Assembly (NCBI GenBank): GCA_037478835.1
Contig: JBBFLV010000001.1
Location: forward strand, 62,001 to 126,000
Direction of reading: 5' to 3'
Source: 630D-37 sp037478835
GTDB lineage: Bacteria; Chloroflexota; Anaerolineae; Anaerolineales; Villigracilaceae
DNA: 64,000 bases
The translations under genes and the position numbers were made by a program. A model generated the notes under the pieces. That model was not told the origin of the DNA. It made no database searches and saw nothing but the letters and a program-made list of their open reading frames with translations. Of the stretch, positions 52,328 to 60,818 are shown piece by piece; position 1 is the stretch's first letter, and every line of letters starts with the position of its first letter.

Positions 52328-53425
52328 TCACACCATCATCAGGCCGGTGAAGGTGGCAAAGCCACGTCCGTTGCGCATCCAGAGTTCCACCGGATGATCG
52401 CGAATATAGCCATGACCGCCCAGGATTTGCACGGCGCGGTCGGTGACCATCATGGCCATATCCGTGGCGCCGGTCGCGGCCAAGTAGGCCTCTTGATAGG
52501 CATCCTCCTTGCCGGTATCGATCTTCCAGGCCGCCTCCCAGTTCAACAGGCGAATGGCCTCGATCTCGGTCGCCATTTCGGCCAGCATGAAGGCGATCGC
52601 CTGTTTTTGGGCGATCTTCACGCCGAAGGCCTCGCGCTCTTTGGCGTAATCGCGCGAATATTCAAAAGCGGCCCGTGCCACTCCGACGGCCATGGCGGCC
52701 TGCGCCACCCATTGCGCCGCCAGGATCGGCTCCATGGCGTGACCGGCCTCACCCCCCAGGCGATTGGCCTTCGGGATGCGCACCTCGTTCAACGTCACGC
52801 GGTAGAACGGTAGCGCGTTCAGCCCCATGAGCTTATCCCGCTCGGTGGCGATCTCCAGTCCGGGCGTGCCGGCCGGGACGATGAAGCCCTGCGTTTGCCC
52901 GTTCAGCGAAGCATAGACGATCATCGCCGGGGCCTGCGCAGCGAAGGGCACCCAGATCTTCGTCCCTTTCAGCACGTATTCCCCGTCACGCTCCTCGGCG
53001 GTGGTGCGCAGGGCGTGGATGTCAAAGTCGAAGAAGGGTTCGATCGTCGCGGCCGTATAGGGGCGCCATTCGGCCTCGATCACGCTCGGCAGGTATTCCT
53101 GTTTCTGCGCCTCGCTGCCGACCAGCAGGATGGGCAGGGCGAACAGGTTGGGCGTGAAGACGGCCATCGCGCCGGCCAGGTCCCCCCAGGCCATCTCCTC
53201 GGCGGCCAACACGCCGGTCACGGCCGAGCGTTCGCCGAATCCGCCATAGGCCTCCGGGATGGAAGCCTGGAGCACTCCTAGCTCCCAACCCTTTTCGATG
53301 AGCCTAGGCGGCAATTCGCCACCCTCTTCGGCCTCGCGTGCCGCCGGACGCAGGTCATTCGCCGCATAGCGATTGACCGCATCGATCAGCATTTTTTGCT
53401 CATCAGAAGGTTCAAACGAATACAT
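52328..53425 (-). CDS. Acyl-CoA dehydrogenase-like, catalytic Glu absent
   Basis: A 365-residue homologue of the previous gene product. It starts MYSFEPSDEQKMLIDAV and has ATIEPFFDFDIHALRTTAEE at the position of the MTEPxxGSD loop, then LKGTKIWVPFAAQAPAMIVYA (~150). The end reads GGHGYIRDHPVELWMRNGRG and stops after FATFTGLMMV, so the IYEGT base is replaced and the C-terminal tail is short. GGAGAGGAACT precedes ATG 53425. Likely a non-catalytic partner or an unusual enzyme. Confidence 0.85.
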   Translation of the reverse strand: MYSFEPSDEQKMLIDAVNRYAANDLRPAAREAEEGGELPPRLIEKGWELGVLQASIPEAYGGFGERSAVTGVLAAEEMAWGDLAGAMAVFTPNLFALPILLVGSEAQKQEYLPSVIEAEWRPYTAATIEPFFDFDIHALRTTAEERDGEYVLKGTKIWVPFAAQAPAMIVYASLNGQTQGFIVPAGTPGLEIATERDKLMGLNALPFYRVTLNEVRIPKANRLGGEAGHAMEPILAAQWVAQAAMAVGVARAAFEYSRDYAKEREAFGVKIAQKQAIAFMLAEMATEIEAIRLLNWEAAWKIDTGKEDAYQEAYLAATGATDMAMMVTDRAVQILGGHGYIRDHPVELWMRNGRGFATFTGLMMV

Positions 53426-54437
53426 AGTTCCTCTCCTCAGGTAGGACTTCAGATTCCGAACCGGGACGTACACAGCGATACTTCAACGGTGCTTCTTCCC
53501 CCTCCTTTCCGTCCACGATCTCCAACCAACCGCGCTGGTAGAGATATTCCACATAGGCGCCCATCTTTTCCACTACCAGCAAGCCATCGTACCCTTCTTT
53601 TTCGCCGTAGAGTAGATGGGTGACCTCCCAGATGGTACGTGGCTCGCAAAAGGCTTCGAGCACCTGTGCCAATCGTCGCCCCAGGCGCTGCCGTGTGCGC
53701 TCCAGCGTCGCCGCGGCATCTTCCAAGGGGGCATGATGACCGCCCAATACCAGGCGCGCCTGCTGCACCCACGGGCGCATTTTCTGCAGGGACTGTAGGT
53801 AATGTTCGATGCCCATAAAGGGGATGATGGACTCGGGTGCCTGGTGAGGCGTTGTGCCGTTCAGGAGCAGATCGCCGCTAAAGAGCACATCCTCCAAGCG
53901 CATCAAGACGTGACCCGGGCAATGACCCGGCACATGGAGCATCTGCAGCGGCCCAAGCTGCATCCCCTGCGCCTCGTAGGTGAAATCCACCTCTACCGAG
54001 CGGTAAAGCGCCTTGGTCATGCGGTACATCCGGAGCATTTCGCGCCGCTTTTCTGCCTCCACCCCGGCCTGGTTCAGGAAGGTCTCCAGGCGGCGGCTGA
54101 GCAACACCAGTCGGCCCTCGTGACGGCTCACGGTTTGCCAATCCAGCTCGTGCACGCCGATCTGCGCTCCGCTTTGGGCGCGGATGTGCCCGATCCCGCC
54201 AAAATGATCGATGTGGCCGTGGGTCAGCAGCACATGCGTGAGGTCCTGCAGACGATACCCCGCCTCCTGCAGCCCGGCCTCCAACCCCTGGATCGATGTC
54301 GGTAAGCTGGAGCCGGCGTCGATCAGAATGCGTTCCGACCCCAAATCGATCAGGTAGACGTAAGCCCAAAGGTTGGGAAAAGCCTCCAGCGGCAAGGCGA
54401 AGATGCGCTTTCCACTCTGGGTACGGAATTCACGCAT
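53412..54437 (-). CDS. Metallo-beta-lactamase fold hydrolase with C-terminal winged helix
   Basis: A 341-residue MBL-fold protein. The metal motif LLTHGHIDHFGGIGHI (HxHxDH, ~72) is followed by the second His (VPGHCPGHVLM, ~172), GDLLLNG Asp (~190) and GGHHAPLEDA (~245). The last 90 residues look like a winged helix (EAFCEPRTIWEVTHLLYGEK). Similar proteins include beta-lactamase-like hydrolases of acyl-thioesters. GGAGGTCCCG precedes ATG 54437. Cotranscribed with tetR and the beta-oxidation genes; perhaps an acyl-CoA thioesterase. Confidence 0.85.
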   Translation of the reverse strand: MREFRTQSGKRIFALPLEAFPNLWAYVYLIDLGSERILIDAGSSLPTSIQGLEAGLQEAGYRLQDLTHVLLTHGHIDHFGGIGHIRAQSGAQIGVHELDWQTVSRHEGRLVLLSRRLETFLNQAGVEAEKRREMLRMYRMTKALYRSVEVDFTYEAQGMQLGPLQMLHVPGHCPGHVLMRLEDVLFSGDLLLNGTTPHQAPESIIPFMGIEHYLQSLQKMRPWVQQARLVLGGHHAPLEDAAATLERTRQRLGRRLAQVLEAFCEPRTIWEVTHLLYGEKEGYDGLLVVEKMGAYVEYLYQRGWLEIVDGKEGEEAPLKYRCVRPGSESEVLPEERNYVFV

Positions 54438-55011
54438 CGGGACCTCCGCGGCGCAGCAACAGACCGTATAACAGCAGATCGGCATAGGCCTGGCCGATTT
54501 GCTCGACCGAAAGCGGCCCCTGGGGAGAATACCAGGTGATCGTCCAATTCAGAATGCCCAGGATGGCGCGCACCGTCAGCGGCACATCGCCGACGGAGAA
54601 TTTCCCTTCCTCTCGCCCCTGTTCGATGACCTCGCGCCAAAGCACCTCGAAGCGATCGCGCTTGGGCACATGGCGCACGCGGAATTCCGGCTCCAAGGAA
54701 CGGTGTTCCAAAAGGAGCACGGCGGCCAGGTCGATCTCATCGGTCAGCGCTTTCAGGTAGGTGAGGATCATCTGGCGCAGCTTGAGGTCAGCCGGTAGGC
54801 TCTGATGTGCCAGCGGCTCCAGGCGCTCGAAGAGCAAATCCAAGGCGCGATCGAGCAGCGCAAGCAAAATCTCCTGTTTGCTGGAAACATGATGGTACAG
54901 GCTGGCCTTCTGCAAGTTCACCGCCTCGGCAATATCCTGCATCGAGGCGCCGTGGAAGCCCTTCTGCCGGAACACCTGTGCGGCCGCTTCGAGAATCTCA
55001 TCGCGCGTCAT
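54430..55011 (-). CDS. TetR-family regulator of fatty acid/phenylacetyl degradation
   Basis: A 193-residue TetR regulator. The helix-turn-helix MTRDEILEAAAQVFRQKGFH, GASMQDIAEAVNLQKASLYHH (residues 1-42) is canonical. The C-terminal ligand domain (50-193) contains a hydrophobic pocket. First gene of the operon and probably autoregulated: a palindrome lies at its own transcription start. The operator resembles the PfmR/PaaR type of Thermus thermophilus as I recall it, so acyl-CoA or phenylacetyl-CoA could be the inducer. Confidence 0.9.
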   Translation of the reverse strand: MTRDEILEAAAQVFRQKGFHGASMQDIAEAVNLQKASLYHHVSSKQEILLALLDRALDLLFERLEPLAHQSLPADLKLRQMILTYLKALTDEIDLAAVLLLEHRSLEPEFRVRHVPKRDRFEVLWREVIEQGREEGKFSVGDVPLTVRAILGILNWTITWYSPQGPLSVEQIGQAYADLLLYGLLLRRGGPDA

Positions 55012-55018
55012 CGCTTCT

Positions 55019-55040
55019 CCCTACCGAACGGTCGGTAGGG
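55019..55040 (-). promoter_or_regulatory. TetR operator at the transcription start
   Basis: A 22-bp inverted repeat with 9-bp arms, central bases TACCGACCGTTCGGTA on the minus strand. It lies immediately downstream of the -10 box and 8 bases before the tetR ATG, where a repressor would block elongation or initiation. The half-site and spacing agree with PfmR-type TetR sites from memory. Confidence 0.8.
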
Positions 55041-55042
55041 AT

Positions 55043-55071
55043 AGGATACTATAAAGCGGGGGGGATGTCAA
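55043..55071 (-). promoter_or_regulatory. Promoter of the tetR-beta-oxidation operon
   Basis: TTGACA (55071-55066), 17-base spacer, TATCCT (55048-55043) on the minus strand. The TetR operator begins 3 bases downstream of the -10. Confidence 0.8.
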
Positions 55072-55075
55072 GAGT

Positions 55076-55164
55076 AGCATCAGGCTTCAGCCTGTGCCCT
55101 CTCAGGACGGTGGACGGTAGACGGTGGACGATGGAGGACGGTGGACGGTAGACCGTGGACGATG
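55076..55164. repeat. CAGGCTTCAGCCTG element and GTGGACGGTAGACC array
   Basis: GCATCAGGCTTCAGCCTGTG (55077-55096) is the palindromic family in the reverse orientation. From 55106 to 55164 the octamer array GGACGGTGGACGGTAG runs. The spacer 55072-55349 between tetR and the molybdoenzyme gene also holds a terminator near 55275. Confidence 0.85.
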
Positions 55165-55274
55165 CAAGGGTGGCTTCGGTGGATAAGAGATTGGTGCTAA
55201 CTGTCGACATTGCTGGTAGCGCAATGAGCAATCCGGTAGCCGTGCTTCTTATATCGTATCGTCTGTGCCAAAAA

Positions 55275-55318
55275 AACAACGTCCCGAAGGTTTTTACCCT
55301 CCGGGACTGTTGTTTTTC
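55275..55318 (-). terminator. Bidirectional intrinsic terminator after the molybdoenzyme operon
   Basis: AACAACGTCCCGAAGG pairs with CCCTCCGGGACTGTTGTT around TTTTTA. On the minus strand the tail is TTTTTTTGG, on the plus strand TTTTTCTAA. It ends the operon whose last gene stops at 55350. Confidence 0.85.
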
Positions 55319-55349
55319 TAATCCGGTGATCGGGTTTTGAACACCGGCG

Positions 55350-58300
55350 TTAGACTTTCTCGATTTTTACCTTCGTGTCGTAGAACACGGCCGAGCCACC
55401 GGCCAGATCGCTCAAGGTGACATTGCCAAGGTGTGGGTCCACACGCATGGCCGCATTGCCGTGGAAGCCGGCGGCGCGGCGCGGATCGCCCTTGATCCGC
55501 CGACCGTCGATCTCTACATCGGTGGCACCGCTGGCCCAGTGACCGTAGCCCAACGGGAAGGAGACCACGCCTGGGCGCATGCCCTCGACGATTTTCACCT
55601 TCCCGATCATCGGCTTGCGGTTGCCATCGCGATCGAACCATTCACCTTTGGGGTTGCTGGCAGAAGAGATGCGCACTCGATCGCCGTCTTTCAATCCCAG
55701 CCTGCGGGCATCGGAAGCGTTCATCAAGAGATAGCCCTCCGGTTCAACGGCCAGCAACCAGTAGTTGGTGATCGTGCGGGCTTTGGTCATGGTGATGATC
55801 TTGTGGGTGATCAGGTGGAAATCGTAGCCCTGATCTTCGATCGCTTCGCCGACCGAGGAGATCCCCGGCGGAATGTAGGCGGCATAGCCGATGAAGGGCT
55901 TTCCGGTCATCGTGTTGATGGTGGTAGCGGTCTTCTCCTGGTATAGGTTGAGTTGCTTACCATAGGCGTTCGTGACCAGATCCCCTTGATAGGCCTTGGC
56001 GAAATCCTGATAGCGTCCGCCACGGTTGAGCACGTAGATCACCCGGCGCCATAGGCTCTCATCGTTGCCGATGGCGGCTTTCCAGACCTCCGGATCGAAC
56101 ACGCTCTTGGGCAGGTGACGGCGCGCTTGGAGGAAGATCTCCACTTCCTCATCATCGGCCTCGGGAACGGCATCGCTCCCATCCGGTTTTTCGCCAAAGG
56201 CAATATTGGCAACCTGTTTCAGGTAGAGGTGTTCGGGTCGGGTGAAGGGTATGCCTTCGCCGAAACCGTTCGGTCCGAATCCCGGCAGTTCTAGGCGTTC
56301 GGCAATTGCCATCATGAGCGCTTCGGCGCTCAGCGGGATTTCCTCGCCCCAGACCTTCACGGTAGGCCAACCGGGGATCGAGATTACGGGCTGACGGACG
56401 TTTTCCACCTTCCACGGCACGGAAGGATGGGTTCCGTGCAATTCCCAGCGTTCCAGGAATGAGAGATCGGGGAAGATATAGTCGGCGTATTGCGAAGCTT
56501 CGCCGATCAAGATGTCGCTGGCGATGATGAGAGGGATCTTCTTCGGGTCCGCCAGAATTTCGCTCACCGTTTGGCCCGAAGGCAGGGCATAGTTGATGGC
56601 GCTCATGTAGAGCATCAGGATTTTGACCTGGTAGGGGTACATATCACCCATGGAGGGGATGTCCTCCTGATACAGGTCGGTTGCCAGCGGGAACCATGGG
56701 CGCTTGGTGGGGTATGTACCATCAAAGAGGGTACTCTTCTCGTAGGTGAATCGGGTACGCAGAATGTCTAATCCGAAGGCGACATTTTTGGCGTTGTACA
56801 ACTTGCTCAAGACGAACGGACCGCCTGCTTTAGAGCCGGTGTATTCATAGGTGGTGCCTTTGATCATCCCGCCCACGTGATCGACATTGCCCACCAGGCA
56901 GTTGAGCGTGTACCAGGCAAGCACGTTATAGAAGCCATTGGTATGCTGGCTGACGCCTCGATGGATATCCACGCAGGCCTTGGTGCCATGCGAGGTGAAT
57001 TCGGTCGCGAGTTCAATGATATCGCTTGCCTGAATGCCGGCGATCTCTGCCCACTCTTCGATCGTGCGACTTTGTGCTTCTTCAAAGATGATCTGCAAAC
57101 CGGTTTTGCATTCAACCCCGTTGATGGTGACATGTGCCAGTGGCTCGCCCACGACCGGAACATCGGTGCTGTTCGGGTCAAAAGGAACAGGTTGACCATC
57201 CACCAGAGCCACGAAGGGATCGAAGGGGAACTGTACGCCGTCGGCAGTGGTGTAAACGGTGATCTCTTTGCCTTCGGCATCCGTAGCGGTGCCTTTTTCG
57301 ACCAATCCCAATTCACTGGCGCGCACGAATTTGCCCGGTTTGCCGTCCTTAATCTTGACCAACCAGGGGCCGGTCGTCCAGCTTTTTTCTCCATTGGCGA
57401 GGGCGGCCGCCTTGTTGGCGTTGCTCATGAATTGCTTGTTGTAGCGTTCATTTTCGATAATCCAGCGGATCATGCCCATTGCCAGGGCGGCATCTTCACC
57501 CGGTTTGATCGGAATCCATTTCCAGGCTTTGGCCGCAGCCTTGCTGTGGCGCGGATCGACCACCGCATATTTTGACCCGCCGCTGACATTGCCCTCGGTC
57601 ATCTTGGGCACCCGCTGTGGCGGACCGTAGTTGGCATCGAACATGTTCGCGCCAACGTAGATTACGAATTCACTGTTGGCGGTATCCGTCTGCCAGTAGA
57701 ACTTGGAGCCCCCGGTGAATTTTCCGGTCTTGGGGTCAAACTGTTCGCTTAATGCCTTGCCGGCGAAATACAGCGACCCCTGACAGACGGTGGTATGTCC
57801 GTTGGCATTGACCGAGCCGAAAGCATCGATGACAAAACGCTTGAACAGATCGCCGCGCCCGTTCTTCAGACGTCCCCAAACGAAGGCGAACTGGTTGTTC
57901 TTCGGCCCCAGATCGGGATGATCGGGATCGATCAACGTATCGAGGTAGTCGGCAAAGGTCCTTTTGAATTCTTCGACCAGGGCGCGCTTCTTGTCCGGAT
58001 CCTTCTCGTCCAAAATCTTGGTGACCGCATCGCTCATCTGTTTAGCGACATTGGGGTCCCTCAGGGCGTATAGGGCGCGGAAGCCATCGACGTGACCCTC
58101 ACCGAACAGATCCCCTCCCTCAACGATTTCTTCGATGGCTTGTTCAAAGGGGATGGTGATCCACTTTCCTTCGCCGCGTTTGGTGCCGGGTTTGCGTTTC
58201 AATACGCTGACAATGCGGTATGGATCGTAGGCGGTCTGTAAGCCGGATTGTCCCTTGGGACAGATCGCACCGCCGAGCGTTGCCGTCTCCTTCAAAGGAG

Positions 58301-58601
58301 TCTTGTACGGGAGGTGAGGCCAAAGAGTCCATGGGCTATAGGGATTCCCTTCAATTTTGGCCGCTACGCCCTCCAACAATTTCACCTTGATGCCACACCC
58401 GGTGTTGCACTGGAGACAGACGGTATTGATTTGATTCTTGATGTCTGCCAGCGTGTAGGCAGAAGCCATGGAGGCTGCCCTGGCGATCAGGGTTTTGTAG
58501 ACCGGCAAGTTCCCCAGCAAAGCCGCCGTTCCGGCTGTGACCGCAGAGAGCTTCAAGAAATCGCGTCGGGAAAGACGTTTGGAGCCAGAGTTCTTAGCCA
58601 T
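55350..58601 (-). CDS. Molybdopterin oxidoreductase catalytic subunit (TtrA/PsrA-type)
   Basis: A 1083-residue periplasmic-side molybdoenzyme. A Tat signal SRRDFLKLSAVTAGTAALLG (residues 11-30) is followed by the [4Fe-4S] motif CLQCNTGCGIKV (~62-73) and a later CPKG (~114). The Mo ligand is probably Cys in TTVCQGSLYFAG (~272). The C-terminal domain carries YWLLAVEPEGYLLMNASDAR and the MGD-binding region. It resembles tetrathionate (TtrA) or polysulfide/thiosulfate reductases, the CISM type with FeS and NrfD subunits encoded upstream. Long inserts (400-470) are unusual. Acceptor not proven. Confidence 0.85.
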   Translation of the reverse strand: MAKNSGSKRLSRRDFLKLSAVTAGTAALLGNLPVYKTLIARAASMASAYTLADIKNQINTVCLQCNTGCGIKVKLLEGVAAKIEGNPYSPWTLWPHLPYKTPLKETATLGGAICPKGQSGLQTAYDPYRIVSVLKRKPGTKRGEGKWITIPFEQAIEEIVEGGDLFGEGHVDGFRALYALRDPNVAKQMSDAVTKILDEKDPDKKRALVEEFKRTFADYLDTLIDPDHPDLGPKNNQFAFVWGRLKNGRGDLFKRFVIDAFGSVNANGHTTVCQGSLYFAGKALSEQFDPKTGKFTGGSKFYWQTDTANSEFVIYVGANMFDANYGPPQRVPKMTEGNVSGGSKYAVVDPRHSKAAAKAWKWIPIKPGEDAALAMGMIRWIIENERYNKQFMSNANKAAALANGEKSWTTGPWLVKIKDGKPGKFVRASELGLVEKGTATDAEGKEITVYTTADGVQFPFDPFVALVDGQPVPFDPNSTDVPVVGEPLAHVTINGVECKTGLQIIFEEAQSRTIEEWAEIAGIQASDIIELATEFTSHGTKACVDIHRGVSQHTNGFYNVLAWYTLNCLVGNVDHVGGMIKGTTYEYTGSKAGGPFVLSKLYNAKNVAFGLDILRTRFTYEKSTLFDGTYPTKRPWFPLATDLYQEDIPSMGDMYPYQVKILMLYMSAINYALPSGQTVSEILADPKKIPLIIASDILIGEASQYADYIFPDLSFLERWELHGTHPSVPWKVENVRQPVISIPGWPTVKVWGEEIPLSAEALMMAIAERLELPGFGPNGFGEGIPFTRPEHLYLKQVANIAFGEKPDGSDAVPEADDEEVEIFLQARRHLPKSVFDPEVWKAAIGNDESLWRRVIYVLNRGGRYQDFAKAYQGDLVTNAYGKQLNLYQEKTATTINTMTGKPFIGYAAYIPPGISSVGEAIEDQGYDFHLITHKIITMTKARTITNYWLLAVEPEGYLLMNASDARRLGLKDGDRVRISSASNPKGEWFDRDGNRKPMIGKVKIVEGMRPGVVSFPLGYGHWASGATDVEIDGRRIKGDPRRAAGFHGNAAMRVDPHLGNVTLSDLAGGSAVFYDTKVKIEKV

Positions 58602-58602
58602 A

Positions 58603-59829
58603 TTAACCTTCCTTCTGTGCAGAGTGGTTTATACGGGGGCGCAGCCAAAGGATGTGGTAACCGACCATGAAGACCAGGAAGCCGAAAGCAATGGCAAAGA
58701 CGGTGACCAACCATTCTGAAATCGTTGGGAAGTAGAATGTCTTCATACCCGGTCCATGGTAGGCTGCCACTAGGCTTTTTTCTACCACTTCAATCGAGAG
58801 TTGGGGCGGGATGACGATGTTGAGCGGTACGGCAATGTAGGTCAGGATCAGCAATCCTGCCGCTACACCGATCCGGCGTGCAGCTTTGGAGCGGGTGAGG
58901 AGGAGAAGCAGGGGGACGAATACTCCAAAGCCAACATAGATAACCCAGTAAACCCACCAGAAAGGACCGAACAGCGTCAATTCAAAAGCTATTGCCTGGG
59001 CCGGAACACCCGGATACAGGATTACCAGCCCTCCTAAGGCAGAAGCGATTAAGCCGAAGATGAGCAGGGCGATCAACAGCTGACCGAGCTTGCGCGCGAC
59101 GGCCAAGTACTCTTCTGTACGTTCGCCGGGCCAGAACCAGACGAACTGGAAGGTGAGCAAACCGGTGCCGGCAATCAGCGCTGAGATCAGGAAGTAAAGC
59201 GGTAGAGCGCTCCCCTGCCAGGCAGGGCGTCCGATCACGACCCCGAAGACGCTGCCGGCCACTACGATCAATGCGATCCCCAGCGGCAGGCTCAGGTAGG
59301 AAAGCCAGGCGGTGATGCGTTTGGTGGTCGGGGTTTCTCGGACCATTTCCAGAGCCAATTTCGCCACCAACACGATCAGATAGACCATGTGCAGCCAGAT
59401 CATCCAGGTCATAAGGGAACCCCATTGCGGCCAGACGAAGACATGCCAGAAGCGGAATGGGTGTCCCAGATCCAGGCCGATGAGGATGAGCGCCATGGAC
59501 AAGATCGCTATGGCGGTCAAGTACAGGGTGCGCGCCATACCGGCCAACACAGAGTTCCACTTTACGAGATACACCAGCACGGTAAAGACCAGCAACGAAC
59601 CGACCTCTAGCCAGACAAAATACTCATAGGTGGCTACCCACAGCCCCCAGGGTACGAAAGAGCCGAGGTCGGTCAGGCGCAATCCGTTGGTGAAGCGTTG
59701 GTAAAGCCCGTAGCTACCGATGAGAAATGCGACGATCCCGACCAGCCACAAAAGGCGTTCAGCGGTTGACATTTTCTTTGCAGGCGCAGGCCGCGGCGCA
59801 TCTGCTACGATGGGTGGATTCTTAGCCAT
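58603..59829 (-). CDS. NrfD/PsrC-type membrane quinol dehydrogenase subunit
   Basis: A 408-residue polytopic membrane protein with about ten helices, beginning after a charged 20-residue tail (ERLLWLVGIVAFLIGSYGLY). It anchors the complex and oxidises quinol. Conserved features include FVPWGLWVATYEYFVWLEVG (~54) and LGHPFRFWHVFVWPQWGSLM (~122). ATG 59829 follows GGAGGG; the longer frame overlaps the FeS gene. One base separates it from the catalytic subunit gene. Confidence 0.9.
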   Translation of the reverse strand: MAKNPPIVADAPRPAPAKKMSTAERLLWLVGIVAFLIGSYGLYQRFTNGLRLTDLGSFVPWGLWVATYEYFVWLEVGSLLVFTVLVYLVKWNSVLAGMARTLYLTAIAILSMALILIGLDLGHPFRFWHVFVWPQWGSLMTWMIWLHMVYLIVLVAKLALEMVRETPTTKRITAWLSYLSLPLGIALIVVAGSVFGVVIGRPAWQGSALPLYFLISALIAGTGLLTFQFVWFWPGERTEEYLAVARKLGQLLIALLIFGLIASALGGLVILYPGVPAQAIAFELTLFGPFWWVYWVIYVGFGVFVPLLLLLTRSKAARRIGVAAGLLILTYIAVPLNIVIPPQLSIEVVEKSLVAAYHGPGMKTFYFPTISEWLVTVFAIAFGFLVFMVGYHILWLRPRINHSAQKEG

Positions 59830-59843
59830 AGTGCCCTCCAGGT

Positions 59844-60629
59844 TTAGACCAGATAATAGACTCTGGGTTGTGTACCTAGTTCTTCGCGCAGGCGCATCAC
59901 GTTCGGACGGCTGATGAGATGTGCCACCAGGCTTTCCGGATCGTTGGCATCCCCGAAGTAGGTGGCGCGTCCAATGCACGTTACGGTGCAGGCGGGGAGT
60001 TCACCTACTTCAATCCGGTGCAGGCAGAAGTGGCACTTGCGCACGTTGCCGATCGGCGACTGCTCGCGTTTGCGCAACCACACTTTCCCGTATTCAAAGC
60101 TGGGCAAGGTTTCGCTTAGGCTACCCTGCGGCTTGCCAACGATCAGCCCCTCCGCTTCAGGGGTTTCATCGTAGTTGCTGAAGCCAAAGTCGAAGTAGCG
60201 CGAGGCATAGGGACAAGCATTCATGCAGTAACGGCAGCCGATGCAACGTTCGTAGTCCATAGCCACAATCCCGTCCGGACGCTTATACGTCGCACTGACC
60301 GGGCAGACATCTACGCAGGGTGGTTTATCGCAGTGCAGGCACGGGCGGGGAATGAAGCGCATGGATACGTTCGGATAGGTCCCGATTTCCTCTTCGGCTA
60401 CCTGGCGATATACCACGCCCGGCGGGAGCTTATTTTCCGCTACGCAAGCTACCGTGCAGGCGTGACACCCCACGCATTTGCGCAGGTCGATCACCATGAC
60501 CCAGCGACGTTGCTCCTCCGGTTTTTGCAAGGCACGCTCCAACTCGGCTTTCATCCGGATGAGCACGTCCCCTTCTGCAGGCGCTGCTGCTAGAACAGAG
60601 ATGGCCAGTTCTTCCAGCACATTACTCAT
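59844..60629 (-). CDS. Four-cluster ferredoxin-type electron transfer subunit (TtrB/PsrB-like)
   Basis: A 261-residue FeS protein with four [4Fe-4S] motifs: CVGCHACTVAC (~50), CLHCDKPPCVDVCP (~95), CIGCRYCMNACPYASRYFDF (~124) and CHFCLHRIEVGELPACTVTC (~198). It passes electrons from the NrfD subunit to the molybdoenzyme. No Tat signal of its own; it may be exported with the catalytic subunit. GGAGGAAGGT precedes ATG 60629. First gene of the three-gene operon. Confidence 0.92.
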   Translation of the reverse strand: MSNVLEELAISVLAAAPAEGDVLIRMKAELERALQKPEEQRRWVMVIDLRKCVGCHACTVACVAENKLPPGVVYRQVAEEEIGTYPNVSMRFIPRPCLHCDKPPCVDVCPVSATYKRPDGIVAMDYERCIGCRYCMNACPYASRYFDFGFSNYDETPEAEGLIVGKPQGSLSETLPSFEYGKVWLRKREQSPIGNVRKCHFCLHRIEVGELPACTVTCIGRATYFGDANDPESLVAHLISRPNVMRLREELGTQPRVYYLV

Positions 60630-60729
60630 ACCTTCCTCCTTGCAAAGATTAGTTTGGCATCTGGCGCCTCTGTTTATGATTTTATGGACCAGAGGGACGG
60701 TTGGGTATCGGGAGAAGTAGAGCAATTTG

Positions 60730-60748
60730 TGTAGGAATTCTCCCTACA
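60730..60748. promoter_or_regulatory. Candidate regulator site upstream of the FeS-NrfD-molybdoenzyme operon
   Basis: TGTAGG-N7-CCTACA (60730-60748) is an inverted repeat about 100 bases upstream of the first gene and just after the terminator of the regulator operon. It could be the binding site of the NarL-type response regulator encoded next to it. Inference. Confidence 0.4.
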
Positions 60749-60790
60749 ACAAAAAATCCCGAAGGGCAGAGAGAGTAGCCCTTCGGGATA
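60748..60790 (-). terminator. Intrinsic terminator of the sensor/regulator operon
   Basis: ATCCCGAAGGGC (60756-60767) and GCCCTTCGGGAT (60778-60789) form a 12-bp perfect stem. On the minus strand it is followed by TTTTTTGTTG, 30 bases after the response regulator stop at 60819. Confidence 0.92.
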
Positions 60791-60818
60791 CTTCGAGAGG
60801 AGAAGAATTTAAGTTTTG

